DNA of 64,000 nucleotides from Neopestalotiopsis rosae (GCA_023078685.1 JALGAS010000012.1:124001-188000), one strand, 5' to 3'. Counted from the first letter of the stretch, positions 1-12,703 are shown. Numbers and translations: made by a program. Notes: a model not told the origin generated them from the sequence alone.

Positions 1-565
1 ACTGTGCATAAGTAGCGCTTAAGGCCAGCCGGTAGCCTACGGAAAATTACTGTGTACTTCGTACATGGTCCGCTGTGTACGATATACACATAAGTTTGTC
101 GGTTGGGGTCCCAGGAATGAGGAGGTGGGCCCAACATGAAGCATGCAGCTAAGGGTTACCTAGCGATATGCAATGCAGATGTGCATAGTATAATCACCAA
201 CATGTTACATTTGCTAGAGCGCGCGTGGTGTATTATTAGTGATGGAATTTGTTTACCTATTTGTTTTTATTTTCCCTTTTGTCAAGGTCAAATAATCGGA
301 AATATCAGTGCTTTGCAGATTCAAGGATGATCATTAGTTGGCTGCAACAGACCAGGCAGAAAAACCCCGCACTATTTGTGCTGCACAGTGAGTCTCGGAA
401 TTGAAAGCAATCAACTCTTCCATCAAGTATTTGTAGAAGAAAGGTTTCTTGAATGCTTTCCTCCCCCTCGTACGCCAATGAAAGAAGTCTTGACCAACTG
501 AGCCAGCACCACGGTCTTTTCTCAGGTCTCATCTTTGCAAAGTCTCGCTTTTCACTCCATTCAAC

Positions 566-1046
566 ATGACCTTCAGCATTCTCATCTTCAACTATCGCAA
601 GCCCGGTGTGTCTCCGGCCGAGTTCCGCACCGAGTGTGAGGCTCTTATTCCTCTACTTAAAGAGATCACTGGCGAACATTTTCCGCTCACGCACACCCGC
701 CGCTACCTCCACCGCACTGTAAGAGGGTTTTTCCTTTCTTTGTTTTTTAGAGAACAGTAAAGACTACCGTGGCTAATTATGTGTCAATTTCTAGGAGGGC
801 AAGGGTGAGACCGAGCGGAACCCATCAACCCCAGCGACCGTCCCGCGAGGCTCTCAGGCTGACTTTGACTACGATGCCATTGCCGAGCTGACCTTTGCCG
901 ACCAGGCGGCTTTTGGTAAATTCATTGGCCTTATGCAGCAGCCTGATAACGCCAAGAGAATTGCCGAAGCGGAGGAGAAGGTCATGGATAAGACCAAGAG
1001 CGGCATTGTTGTCTTGGGGGAGACTATTGTTACGTCAAAGGACTAA
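566..1046 (+). CDS. EthD-domain small protein
   Basis: Two exons, 566-718 and 795-1046, join in phase 0 across a 76-nt GTAAGA...CTAG intron to give 134 residues. The N-terminus (ILIFNYRKPGVSPAEFR) and the aromatic/His-rich first half followed by FDYDAIAELTFADQAAFGKF are typical of EthD / dimeric alpha-beta barrel proteins, in which the xRKPGxSPxEFxxxxE pattern is the usual fungal form. Family members are small cytosolic proteins of mostly unknown reaction. Some act in polyketide pathways and one bacterial member supports ether degradation. There is no signal peptide or membrane segment. No partner gene sits next to it, so its substrate cannot be inferred. The family call is fairly safe; the function is open. 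Confidence 0.85.
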
Positions 1047-4000
1047 AGGCAGACGGTCGAGGAACATGAGCAATCCATACGCTACTATTGATTGAAAGAC
1101 TCTAATTTGAATTTTTTTTGGCTTAATTTGATGACATTGATGTGTACTAGAAATACTCTGTTCGTGAATCTTTTCTTGTTTTTTTTTTCCTGGTGCGGAA
1201 ATAGTATATTCTAGACTAATACTTCGCACTTTGCTAGCCTTACTCGCCTCATCCATTGAGCACGTGCTCTAGACCTGACCAAAGTTCCCTTTGACTGACA
1301 TTCGTGGTCAATGGTTTAAAGTTATGATTTTTGTGGTAGCCACAACGGTTCATAATTCTCTAAGTCTTAATGCGACCGAGTGCAATTTATTGTTGGCTCT
1401 TGGCTAGGCGAGAGTCAGTGAGAAGCCACCAGTTGAACGCTACATGTGGAAAGGAGCATTTGGGTATTGGTACAAAGCTTGTTTCTCTCATTTGTTGGTG
1501 TCTTGGTTTGGCTGAAGGCAGGATGGCGAACCCATTGCTTCAGTCGTCCCCGTCAAGAACTTCTCAGTGAACGTGCTTCAACATCGAAACAAATGATATA
1601 TTTGTTCTATTACTTTCGTAATGATCGATTCATTCAATGCTTCCCGTCCTATCAAGGATGCAAGCAAATTCTCACCATCATCAAGCACTCGGAACACTAC
1701 TGGTTTTTTTGCTTCCGAACTACGATTCTTGAAACAACCGCGCCGAAATGGCTTATTTTGCATGGGAAATTGGTCAAATCATCATAGTCAAATTTAGGAT
1801 CTCTCGTGACTAGAGAGCAATATCCGATCATCACCATTGTTCTATCATATGTTTGACGCGTGTCCTGTCGAAATGTTCCAGGCAGAACCCAATTCTGGTG
1901 CCACGTTGCGACGTAATTACATCACATCGGATTATAAACATGGGGCATATTTGCGTCGACGTTCTCAAAACACGTACACAGTATGCAGCAATTACCTAGG
2001 ACAGCGTGTTGGCTTCGCACCCTAAGCTATGAATCAAGATACCGGTGCATCTATTCTGCGCTATCGCGTAACATGGCTTATTCTTGACTGTTTTGACTTC
2101 TCTCACCACTAATAAATAAAGACTTTCGAGCTACAACTATAAAGACCCGCCGATCATGCGAGATCGCGAATAGGTAAAACATTGGAGACCCGTGCTGAAT
2201 TGAAGAACAATGAACCACACCGGTACTTTGGCATCTTCATTTTCTCCGCGAATCACTCGCTGCTGCTACCGCTTTCCCCCTCCATGAATTACCGGCAGAC
2301 GATTTACAGTCATCGAGGGACAACTTGGGTTTCTCATTCTTTTACAATCTCGACAGATAACAGACACAACCAGGTCCTATGAACGACAAATCCCATGGAA
2401 AAGATCCAGAGCTCGATGAGATAACATTTGGTAGCGATGAAGTGTCCAAAATATTTCATAAGGGACGTCATGCCCTCTATCAACAACAATGACATCAGCG
2501 TCAAGAACAGTGTTGGCGCCCACCTGCCACATCCTTGTCATCCCTCGAAGCCTCCCAGCAGTGGCCTATTATCGAGTCCCAGGAAACTGACGAGCGAGGT
2601 ATGTTAAAGCGAGCACTGGCTGGATTAGTTCCCGAGAATGCTGGATATCAGGTCTGGAGTGTGGCCAAATACTCGCCCGTAATTGATGATTGCTTCGAGT
2701 TTCAGGCCATATGGTATTGCATTCTTGGGGCATGAGATATCGACTGCGCACAGACTTAGTGGTCTAGATTACGAATTTCGCAACCAATGCCCAGATGAAA
2801 GCGGGCCGAGCTATTTTGCAGGATTCAGCGTAGTCGATCAAGAACAATAGAAAGACATAGTATATGGCGCTTGGGGCCATATTTGAGGCCATGGCGGCAG
2901 TCCCTGGAAATCCTCGTGCTGCATACTGATGCGTCATTAACGGAATAGTTTTCTGGGTTGGGAACCATATCGGTATTGGTTGTCTGGCTTTGCGCTTGAT
3001 CCAGAGCAGCCAATTTCCGACCTCAGATCGAGCAGAAGCTCATCGAGCATCATCTGGGCAATGTGCACAATGCTACGCTTTATTATACTCGAGTATTGGT
3101 TGTGGATTCGTATCTATACTATCACTCATGGCATATCATTTGATTAGGCGTCTGGTTGACGAATGCCATGATTGAAGGACAAACATGGACTGTTGCGGCT
3201 AAGAGATTATATTAATTAGTGCTTGTTTTTAAGGTCGCCGCCACTATATGGAAAGCCGGGGTGGCCCAAATTCAAGCCCGGCCCGCTAAAGCGATTCGAG
3301 GTTGGCACTTGAACGGTAGATATCTAGCTAAATTTAAGCTTCCTCTGCCTTCTACTTATTCGATATTGCGAAGGGTGCGCTGTATCTGTCTTCCGATTGT
3401 TTACAGTACGAAGAACATCCAGCATTCGCTTCTTTCGCATGATTTACGGAATCCGCAGTACAAGTCTCGCTTCCCGATCCTTTATTCCACAGCATGACCG
3501 AGGAGAGAAACTTCACACAAGATGGCCGCGTATGACAGTGGATATGGACAAGCTTGCTCGAACTGATGACGACTTCACGATGGCGTTGATGTAGGAGATG
3601 ATATGGCCGAGTCGTGTGCGCCTCGGCCGTTGACAGCCCAAATAAAGGTCAAAATGGAGGCAACTGCAAACATCTCGCGTCTCAGGTCGCCAAGACTGCG
3701 AAACCAGGGTTGGCATGGGCCACCACGCCGGGTTTGCCGAGCTCGCTATACTCTTGTGGCTGCTGGCGCATACTCGGCGTTAACGACGAGTTCGGACGAA
3801 GTGGCCAAACGTGGTCGGCAAAGCGTGTAATAGGTCGAATTGAACAAAAGAGCTATATCTGACCGACAGAAGACGAAAAAACATGAAGCGCGCAGGGACT
3901 TGCATACACGAAGGGGTTGCGACCTGGATGAGACGCAGGCCCCGCGGTTGGAGGCATTGCAGTGGGGCTGTCATCGTCCGAAGACTATCCCCAGCTCACG

Positions 4001-4627
4001 ATCAACCGATCGCTGCGCTCCCGTCTTGGCGATGAAGAACCCCTGGAGCACGTCGTCTTGGTTTCAGCCGCATATTTCGGGGTTCATACACTGGCAAGAA
4101 GCCTGCAAACGGGGTTGTAATGGGAGGCTTTGCTCACTGCCTCGTGGCCATGGAGTTTGAATGACTGACCAATAAGAGAAGGTGGGCCAATGAAGACAGC
4201 CTGTTGCGAGGTGCGTTTCCCTATACGGCCAGTATCCATTCACGTTCGTCGCTTGGCTACTTGGAAAACATGATCGGTAAACTCGGCAAAGGACAAGCAG
4301 ATGGGATGATGTCTCGTTGCTATGCTTTCATGCAGTCAAAGACTCGAGAGGCCCATAGCGCTCATCGTGAGCGGATGATGAGTATAAAGAGATGCTGCCC
4401 AGCCGCATCAGATGACATTTTTTCTACTCGCTCATCAGACAACAGCAAACACATTCATTCTTCTTTTCTCTACTCATCTATTCTCTCTTTAAATCGCGGT
4501 TGACTCGTGACATTCTTTTCCTACTCTCATTATTCAAACCATAACTTATATTCCCTTCATTACAACGCACGCAGAGCGCTCGATCAGCTGTTTACAGTAT
4601 ATTCAACTCTATTTTATCAACGACAAA
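1047..4627. other. Intergenic, no intact gene recognised
   Basis: This 3.6-kb stretch has only short ORFs that do not assemble into a recognisable protein. Two places look less random. An ATG at 2382 follows a TATA-like element near 2138 and a leader-like stretch but stops after 37 codons. From about 3400 to 4160 several frames carry Arg/Lys- and Cys-containing peptides broken by stops. These could be remnants of lost genes. I could not assign them to a family. Confidence 0.4.
4383..4388 (+). promoter_or_regulatory. TATA box of the Egh16-like gene
   Basis: TATAAA lies 240 bases before the start codon. It is followed by a pyrimidine- and CA-rich leader (about 4440-4627), the usual look of a highly expressed fungal 5' untranslated region. 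Confidence 0.5.
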
Positions 4628-5420
4628 ATGTTCACTCAAATCTTTATCTCCGCCCTCATTTCCGCCCCTCTGGTTGCCGGCCACGGCAAAGTCACTGTCT
4701 TTAGCGGCGACAAGGGCGGCAACGGCACCGCGCTGGGCATCAAGGGCGCCTCCATTGCCAATGTCGGCCAGGACTACCAGACGGAGCCCGACACGACCAT
4801 CTTCTGGTCCAAGGACATCAACACGGACGACGACTTTGGCTTCACCCAGAGCAGCAACGGCAACCTGGGCATGACCAACCTGGACGCCGCCATGGCCCAG
4901 GCCGGCACCACGCTACCGCAGATCAGCAGCTCGGGGGGAAGCATCAACGCCACCCTGCACGTCGTCACCAGCGACGGCGCGGGTCCCTTTGTCGCCATCG
5001 TCGACCCCACGGCCTCGGGCAAGTTCTCCAACGCCACCGACATGGAGGTCACGGCCCAGGTGCCCGGCGAGGGCGGCTGGATCGACACCACGCCCAGCGA
5101 GGCCGCCCTGTCCTTTGGCGACGGCAAGACGGTCGTCCGCCGGGCTTCGCGCACTATTGGAAATAAGAAGGCGACTCGCACGGCCGCCAAGCGCCAGACG
5201 GCTACTCTGGTTGACAAGGACTATGTGAGTAATTTCTCTTCAGGAGACACGTTTGACAATGAAGCTGACCCAGTGGTAGAACCTTCAAATTGCCATGCCT
5301 GCAGGAACCACTTGCACTGGTACATACAATGGCATGAGTGGTCTCTGCGCCGTCAAGATTAGCAACAATAACGAAAACGGACCATTCGGCGCAGTCATGA
5401 TTGTGCAAATGTCCAACTAG
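4628..5420 (+). CDS. Egh16/Gas1-like secreted protein (DUF3129)
   Basis: Exons 4628-5224 and 5280-5420 join in phase 0 over a GTGAGT...GTAG intron, giving 245 residues. Residues 1-18 form a signal peptide (FISALISAPLVAG) and the mature chain is predicted to begin HGKVTVF. Matching family blocks are the Gly-rich GDKGGNGTALGIK, the LPQISSSGGSINATLHVV stretch, DGAGPFVAIVDPTASG, and the C-terminal block GTTCTGTYNG...GPFGAVM. The family (Blumeria Egh16, Magnaporthe Gas1/Gas2) is made of secreted proteins expressed during infection-structure formation. Their biochemical role is not settled. Only two cysteines are present, both in exon 2, where most relatives have more. A basic AAKRQ site near residue 190 could be cut by a Kex2-type protease. 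Family assignment is confident. Confidence 0.85.
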
Positions 5421-6467
5421 GTCAGAAGGGCAGACCGGATGCAATGTGTTGCTGTAACACATGGCACAGAAACCAACGATATGGGATGTTGGTTGGCGTG
5501 GGGGCTGGCAAGGGCGCTTCGCGCTGTTCCTGACTGTACATAGAAGCGCTTACATCACGAGATACGCATCATGTAGCACAGAATTCTGGTCACAGATTTC
5601 ACCAACTCAAGTTATTGCTATTATTGGGACGTTATTTCAAACACATGTTGCAAGTAGGGATCTTTTGGCGAATAATGTTGAGACATATTCTGAATGCAGA
5701 GTATGAAAACGCTTTCCGCGAACGGAATCTCGACGGAAGCCAATCTGGAGGACTATTTCTGCAGATGATGCATCTTCCAACACTCATGAAGTTGGCAGTG
5801 GGAGTCATAGGCCAACACATGATACGTCCAAGTTTCGGATGAAGATAGCAGTATCATGTTTGTCAAGAGAATAGCAGTACGTCAAGTAGCACGTATAAAA
5901 TATAGCCGAAAACGTCTGTATAACCAAGCGAATGCATCTCGAGTATAGATACTCATGACTATTTCAACTCAATGCGGTAAATTTCCATGTCCCTGAGTCA
6001 GTGCTGGTGACAACATTGCTTTGTTCTCAACTGTTGGTGTGACATTGACAGCGTCGTTTGTACTGATAATCTTCTGACGTTGGAGGATTTTCTTTGTTCT
6101 CGGACACTCTTTTGTGTCTATAGGCAAACCAACTGTATACTGCAAACTCTCGCGGTTGCGTGTCGATACACTCTCGGCTACTTCCACAATCGGCGACAGT
6201 GGTAATGTACCCTGAGCTCATGAGTATAAATGCGCGACTTATTCGTCTCCTGGTCGTGATCAATTTCTTTACTACCAAGTGTGAACATCGACTGCTTTTC
6301 CACTACTTTATCAACAACAAGCAAGAAAATCATCACAAAACTTTCAATAGGACCCCCTTCCAGTGAAATAGCCCAAAGACTCAATTGTAAGACGAGTGCG
6401 CCTTCGCGCCTTTTCGCAGGCACTCCTCAGTATGCTGAGCATTAACATTTATTTCATCTAGTACATC
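5421..6467. other. Intergenic plus leader of the small gene
   Basis: No coding gene was seen from 5421 to about 6220. A TATAAA at 6225-6230 is followed by a leader-like region rich in CAACAA and ATCACAAAAC. A clear intron (donor GTAAGA at 6387, branch ATTAAC, acceptor TAG ending at 6461) stands just before the ATG at 6468, so the downstream gene probably has a spliced 5' untranslated region. Confidence 0.45.
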
Positions 6468-6746
6468 ATGGCGGACAATAGCAGCAACAACAACAATAGC
6501 AGCGGCGGTGGCCCAAATGGTACCAGCGAGCAGAACGGCTATCGTACCCCCAATGGTACCAGCGGTCAGAACGGCCATCGTACCCCCAATGGCGTTGAAC
6601 CAGCTCAGTCCGCACAGTCAGCCGACAATCGAAACGGCGGTGGAGCTCCAAGTGATCAGTCTCAAACAAGCCATGGTGAAGTTGTGACTGACACGGCACG
6701 TCGTAGAATGATTGCCGAGCCTGTCCTCAACCCGGATCCTCTATGA
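6468..6746 (+). CDS. Small low-complexity hydrophilic protein
   Basis: A 92-residue frame starts six bases after a well-formed intron acceptor, with a TATA box 240 bases upstream. The protein is rich in Asn, Gly, Ser and Gln, with no signal peptide, membrane segment or known domain. Residues about 15-42 hold a tandem repeat of the form PNGTSxQNGxRTPNG, copied also at DNA level (6512-6594). The last third (TDTARRRMIAEPVLNPDPL) is less repetitive. I do not recognise the family. The promoter and intron signals argue that this is a real gene and not a chance frame. Transcript evidence would be needed to be sure. Confidence 0.42.
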   Translation: MADNSSNNNNSSGGGPNGTSEQNGYRTPNGTSGQNGHRTPNGVEPAQSAQSADNRNGGGAPSDQSQTSHGEVVTDTARRRMIAEPVLNPDPL

Positions 6747-7106
6747 AAAACGAGTCAAGACTGAGCAAATCAATGCACCACATTGTGGCTGCAGATTGTG
6801 TCACCTGAGGGGCGCAATGAGGAATTCAACGGAAACGGTTATGGAGTCTTTTCATTCACACATGCCTTTCTTAGACGAGGGGTATCTTTCATTCTACAAT
6901 TGATTTTACTTATTGGCAATACCATGGCTGTTCAGAACTGTCACTTGTGCATCAATCACAACCAGCATAGCTTAGTGGCAGAAGATTCCGGGAGTGACTG
7001 TTGAGATGCAATATTAGGCTTCATGATGTCGGACAGAGCAATAAATGCTTTCCCTTCTTTGAAATTGTCTCAAGCTTTGAGAACCTCCAGGTAGTGAATG
7101 ACATAC

Positions 7107-8988
7107 TCAAGTATGACGGCTCCCAGCCTGTGCTGTCTCCATTGACTCCAAGTCTTTGCAAAAGTCTCCTGGACGGGGCTTAAATACCAGGTATGGGCCC
7201 TCGTGTGTGGCCGAAAACACGTCGTATATTTGGAACTCGTCTGGTCGGTGTCTCCCACTGCCCAAGGCCGGACCGCCGGCCCCGATTTGACCAAGTTTGC
7301 CCGGCGCGGCCTCGACATTAAAGTACCACAGAGTTTTTGCAATAGTCGATCCAACTTCCATGTAGGCCATAGTCTTTCCGGCGCAAGCTCTTGTTCCGAT
7401 CGAGAATGGCGTAAATGCCTCTCGCATGATCTTCTTCGCCTCGGGCGCTGTCGCCGCGTCGTCAAGCCACCGTTCGGGGCGGAACGCAAACGGGTCTGGA
7501 AAGTATTCCTCCTTGTGATGAAGCGAATACGTACTCACGCCAACCACCGTTCCTGGAGGAATCACGTGCCCGTCTACGATCAAGGGCTCGTCACCGCTGC
7601 CGGCGCTGAGCTCACGCCACAGGGTACCAGAAGCCGGCGGAGAGAGGCGCAGCGATTCGTCGATGCAAGCGCGGAGATACTGACAGCTTGAAAGCGCAGA
7701 CCATTGAATTTCGCTACCGTGTGTGAATCGAGCGCGAATCTCGTTCACGAGACTTTTGTAACATTCTGGATTGCGCATCAAGTAGAAGAAGGTGGCGCAT
7801 ATCGCAGTCTTTGTCGTATCGCCAGCTGTGCCGAAATTGTCAGCATCTTTCCTACGGGTGATACATGATTCAGTCCTCGTGGTGTCGACTTGCCTGCAGT
7901 AAGGAAGAGGTTGGCCTCGCCCCAGAGCTCGCTATCGCGAATGCCACTGTCGGATTGATCGTTGAGACTGTCTGCCACGAATGAATAGAGATCGTGTTTG
8001 GCATCCTTGGGCATGCCGGTTCGGAGGCTGATCATCTTTTCAATAATACCAAGATAAGCCCCACGAAGCGTGCGAAAGGCCTTGACAGAGACCAAGGCCG
8101 GCCTGAATTTCCGGGCGCCGGGATACTGTAGGAACACACTACTCCACAGGGTTCCCGCGTCCAGCATCGTGAGCATGAATTGGTTCGTCTCCTCCGTTTG
8201 GAGGCCAAGATCATAGCCGAAACCCAAGATACCTGCAATATTGAACCCTAGCTGTCTTGAGTACTTGGTCATTTCAACTGGCTTCGAGGTTCGGGAAGCG
8301 GAGAGTAGCCTCAGTAGATAGATGTCAATCTGTTCCACCATGATTGGCTCAAATGTTCTCATTGAGCGATCCGTCAGAACCTGACCGATGAGCTGCCGAC
8401 GTTTACGATGAAGTTGTCGATGCGTAGCAGTAAAGACGGTAAAACCAGTCAAGCCCGGCCCCAGTGCCATGTAGGCTTTTGGTTTGGTGACCCTTTCATT
8501 CTTGTAAATGTCTGGTAGTTCATTGCTTAGCATCTCTCGGTCACACATGATGTATCAGTACTTACCTCTCAGAGCAGTAACCGAACTGAAGACCAACTTG
8601 TTGGGACCTTGCCGAACCACTGTGCCTGACATTTACAAAGAAGTAGTTAGATCGCTAGCGTATTATGGTTGGTCATTCTTGGTAACTCACCGTACTTGAG
8701 CTGATTATGCCAAGTCTTAAGGTGTAGGCATTTTCTATACGCGAAGAAGCCGTTGTAGACGTCGGACAACTTTGCGATGAACGGTCCTGGATACTGGCTC
8801 AGAGGATGGAAGAAAGTCTGATAGGTGACGAAAATGGCAATCTACAAATCTAGTCAGTCTAAAGTGCAATTCTTGTCTTTCAGTATTCCTTTTCACATCA
8901 ATGCACGTACGTAGGTAACTAGAGCAGCTACAAAACTCCAGCTCAATGCAACGAGGAAGTGGTAAGCGTCGCCTTGAATCAGAATCAT
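7107..8988 (-). CDS. Cytochrome P450 monooxygenase
   Basis: Five exons on the minus strand (8988-8911, 8841-8691, 8625-8566, 8511-7894, 7825-7107) give 541 residues. The order is an N-terminal membrane anchor (FLVALSWSFVAALVTYIAIF), the proline hinge FHPLSQYPGPF, the I-helix oxygen-activation motif AAGDTT, the K-helix ExxR in CIDESLRL, the FRPERW motif, and the haem loop FSIGTRACAGK with Cys450 as axial ligand. All catalytic motifs are intact. It should be an ER-anchored, haem-thiolate oxygenase needing a reductase partner. The last intron (7893-7826) begins with GC instead of GT, which restores the I-helix Gly-Asp-Thr exactly. There is no backbone synthase nearby, so no secondary-metabolite cluster is claimed. 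The substrate is unknown. The start was chosen because it directly precedes the anchor. Confidence 0.88.
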
Positions 8989-9443
8989 GACGGGCAGCTC
9001 CTCCGTTATTTTGCCAGCGTTTTCGTCAATATACTTGTATATCGTAATTTGTAGCAGTACAGGCAAGCATACTCTGCAGATTGGATTGATATGCAGAACA
9101 GAACAGGGCCCGCTTAAAAGTGTGTTTATGATATGGAAAAGAGCATGTGGACCTATATGCACATATGATGTTGGCTCTTCCGGCTTGCTTGACATCAAGA
9201 TTATGGTTTGGATCCTGGTGCCAGGAAGCACAGTTGGCACTAGCCATGCGGGCGGCCAGCAACAGCGCGAATACATGCATGAACCCCAGCTATCGTCAGC
9301 TCACATGTAGCCCACCCCGGCCTCGCTTCGAAAGTCCTGCCAGGTGGCCGCCCCAGGAGAGCCTGAAGAGACAGGGAACGAAGAATGAAAAATTGACGCC
9401 CGTCTGCTAGCACCAACCCTCAATTGACCATGTTAACGCACCT

Positions 9444-11859
9444 TTAAATGATGCGCACGTTTTCCATCGTGCCTTCCATCATCAAATCAAGCCCGTAAAT
9501 TTCGTTCAAGGCGGCGGAGCCTCTGAAAATGCCAATCCTCTGATAGTCGCCAGTTTCTGTCTGCCTTAGCACAAGACAAAGATTCACAAGTACTTCGAGC
9601 AAGTGAACAGCTTCGTTATCAATAACCTGGTGCTCAGGATGAGACTCCGACAGATTATAATCTGCATAGAAGTGAGTTTGAACAACTGTGAAATCCAATT
9701 GATACTGCAATGGATCGTTGTGCGAGCCATGATCTCTTTCGTCGCTGGCCACTTTCACATATTTAAGTGTAGCTTGCCGCACCCATCCTCTTAGTTCGAG
9801 AACGCCTTTCTCGACCTCACCGAATGGATTCTCTCCGGTCTGTACCATTTCATGACTGATCCAAGGGATTGATGTGCCGGATCGCTCGAGCAGACAGCCG
9901 TCAAGCAATTCGGGCGACAGTCTGTCTAGCGTAGCTTTATTGGAAATGAAAGCTGAGTTTGATCGCGAAAATAATCCACAGTTGTATAGGCTGCTCTCAA
10001 GTACTCTCCGCCGCCGTTCTAGACCCCTTGCGCCTCTGCCGAAGAGGAAACGATCGAACATGTTCTCTTTCAGAACATCTCTTGTCCAATACTTTACTCC
10101 CGAAGAAACTGATGACCACGACCATGTTGGACTTAAGTTCCCAGGCACTCTTCCATGGGTTTCACTCATTTGATCAACTCTCCATAGTAAATCAAGACGA
10201 AGTGTGTCCTTCCACAAGCCAGCCAGATAAGGACGTGATTCTGGCGCAATACGTTCTGCAAGCCCAGAAAGAGCGGGCAATCGATCTGACATCCTGGTCA
10301 GTTCTAGGAGTGAATATTGTTCGACCATTCTGTGCCATGTTTCAAGATCCCGGCCGTTGGTTTTCTGAAGGACAGCTAGGCGTCTGGGAGTCTCCTTTTC
10401 TTTGGGAGTCTCCTCTTCTTTGGATTTCAAAAGATACCTCCTCGTATTGCCCCTGAATCTCACGCGTGCTTGTCTGATCCAGCCGGGAATATGTTCTATG
10501 CCGGTCTTTCGATAGCCCACGCCTTCCTTACGAGGTACCCTTACACACCCGGGGTCCTTTTTACCGCACTCTGGATCGGTCTCTTGCTCTTCACTACTCC
10601 TGGAATTTGGCTGCTTGATAGGCATTTTGGCTTCCGTGTACCCCGGACTTGTTGCGAATTGTTGCTTGATACTTGTATTGACTGAAATACTGGCACATTC
10701 GCAAAGGGTGGTTTCGGCGCATTCCCACACAAGCTCTTGGTCACAGAAATGAAGGGTCCTCACTGATAAGATGCGTTCCTGGAATACCCAGCCTCTTGTC
10801 AGGAGCGGAAATCTTTCTTTGTGGCTATCTTTATCAGGATCTGTCCAATGTCGGAGCTTTTCACGTACGTAGATTGGTGGATTCTGGCTGAGTAGACTGT
10901 TGTTGATTTGCACTGGCGCTGAGGGGCTAACACCGAAGCAGCCTACTGAGTCGTGAATGGCGGTAGTGGCGGAAAGCGTTATGTATGAGTTTTTGTATAT
11001 TCCAGCCATCTGAGCAGACTGCTGTTGCCAATCCTTAGGACTGTCTTGAATAATGCATAAAGCATCAATCCAGAGGTATTTGATCCCAAGCTTCAGACAA
11101 TAGATCATGGCCTCTCGGAACGTCTTTGGGATTTCGCGCCATGGAGTTCCGCGCCTGCGGTTTTGAATATTGCTCTGGGTCGTAATGCAAGTCTGGTGGC
11201 TCCCCCATCGGTGGCTCAAAGTCGCATATCGACCAGTTGCGACCCCTGATCCATCTTCGACTAGTTTGACCTCGAGCCTATCTTTTCCAATGCCTCTCAG
11301 GTGCAATATCCGAAAGGGTAATGGCGGATTGATGATTTGCAGGCATGATTCGTGACTATGTTGACAATTGTCTAAGTTGAACTTAACCCACGATAAAGCG
11401 TCCCGTTCTAATGGATGGCCATTGGTCTGTTTCCTTGCTCTAACCGCCTCCCAGGGACTCTGAGCGTCAATGTCTGCGATACGTGAGCACATAAGCTGAA
11501 AGAGGTTTTCAATATCTATTTGTCAAGGGGTGGTGAGGATGATGGAACACACCATCGCTTAAATGATAGAACTCAAGAACAAGCTTTGGTCTGTCATCCT
11601 TATAGTAGATCTCCACTGAGAGAGTATCACGGTTCGTCGACGAACCATACAAGTAAACACGTGTGACATCGACCTCAAATTTCCAAGTTGGGTTTTGTAG
11701 TCTGCGAATTCCTTCAAGTAAGATTGCGCAAGACCGGCAGCCAGACGACTTTTCTGATCGTAGAAGCTCCCACGGCTCGAAATCTACCGCTAGCCGTGCC
11801 GCATCGTCTGCCTTTATCAAACTACGGCACAGCTTGCAATTGGACATTGTGAGTTCCAT
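9444..11859 (-). CDS. HET-domain (heterokaryon incompatibility) protein
   Basis: Exons 11859-11551 and 11495-9444 join in phase 0 over a 55-nt intron, giving 786 residues from the Met of MELTMSNCKLC. An in-frame Met at 11994 would add 45 residues. The HET domain follows a Cys-containing N-terminal segment (CKLC...CRSC), with the diagnostic blocks YATLSHRWG, FREAMIYCLKLGIKYLWID, ALCIIQDSPKDW and the later RGWVFQERILS. Downstream come a charged insert and the usual C-terminal block (LPALSGLAERI...YLAGLWKD...LLWRVD, SPTWSWSSVSSGV). HET proteins trigger cell death on non-self recognition during hyphal fusion. The partner is not evident here. The gene lies 455 bases upstream of the P450 on the same strand, probably with no functional link. 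Confidence 0.88.
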
Positions 11860-11994
11860 CGAACGAAGCCCTAGTTCAGAAAAACTTAAGAATTGGTGTG
11901 GCACTTCAAGAGAAAGCAGACAATATGCAATGGAGAGTGTGTTTTCCATGATATCAGGCTGTGAGGAACTCTTAAGTAGCTTGACGGGTAGCAA

Positions 11995-12703
11995 TCATTT
12001 CCAATGCAAATAAGGAGGGTGCCAGCAGGCATCCCTGCATGTGCAGTATCATGAAATGGTGACCGATAATTCGCTGAACGGTGGGATTGACTGCATGATT
12101 AGGGCGACTTTGTTTCTATCTTTAATCACTTTTTCCATATGAGAAGCGCCAGAAAGACGGCAGGACTGACCACAGACTAGCGCTAATAGGAATCGAACCT
12201 AACTGTACTTACACCCTCCGGTTTGACTACTGCCATCAGCGACAAGCCGATCACAGATGCGTGTAACGGCCTAGGTCGACCATGTGTCTGGGACGGAGGT
12301 GGAGAAACCGTGCCACTGCGGAGTGGTTGGGCGGTGGCTCAGATGGAGCTGCGTAAAGCTTGGCACTGATTCGGCCCACAACGGAAGTATGATTAATAGC
12401 CCTCTTCAATATCTGATCTCTCCAACTTTGAGAACCGTCTTCCCCGCTTCCGGGCCACTGCCGCATTTGGCGCCCTCTTCGATGCGATGGTATTTTCGGT
12501 TTTACATTTGAATATAGTCTGCTGCCTTATGGTGCCGAAACGTACAGTCTCAGACATTGGAGTCTGTGAAAGCATCAGGCATGAGCTGTAGGTAAAGCAA
12601 AGTACCGGAGGCCTCGACTTTCAATATGACTTGACGTTGATCTGAGTCGTGCCGTCGACAATGAACAAGAGACTTGTCGATTTCTCTATGAGATAACCTA
12701 ATT
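11995..12703. other. Intergenic
   Basis: No gene was recognised between the 5' end of the HET gene and the 3' end of the AtuA-like gene. A tRNA-like T-arm at 12188-12203 was examined and rejected. Confidence 0.4.

Noticed and set aside
4774..5217. 147-codon minus-strand frame
   Set aside because: Antisense to the Egh16-like gene in a GC-rich coding stretch.
7203..7691. 162-codon plus-strand frame
   Set aside because: Antisense to the P450 haem region.
12178..12250. tRNA-like sequence on the minus strand with GGTTCGATTCC and a possible 7-bp acceptor pairing
   Set aside because: The D and anticodon arms do not fold into a standard cloverleaf, and the T-stem and acceptor overlap. A tRNA scan would decide.
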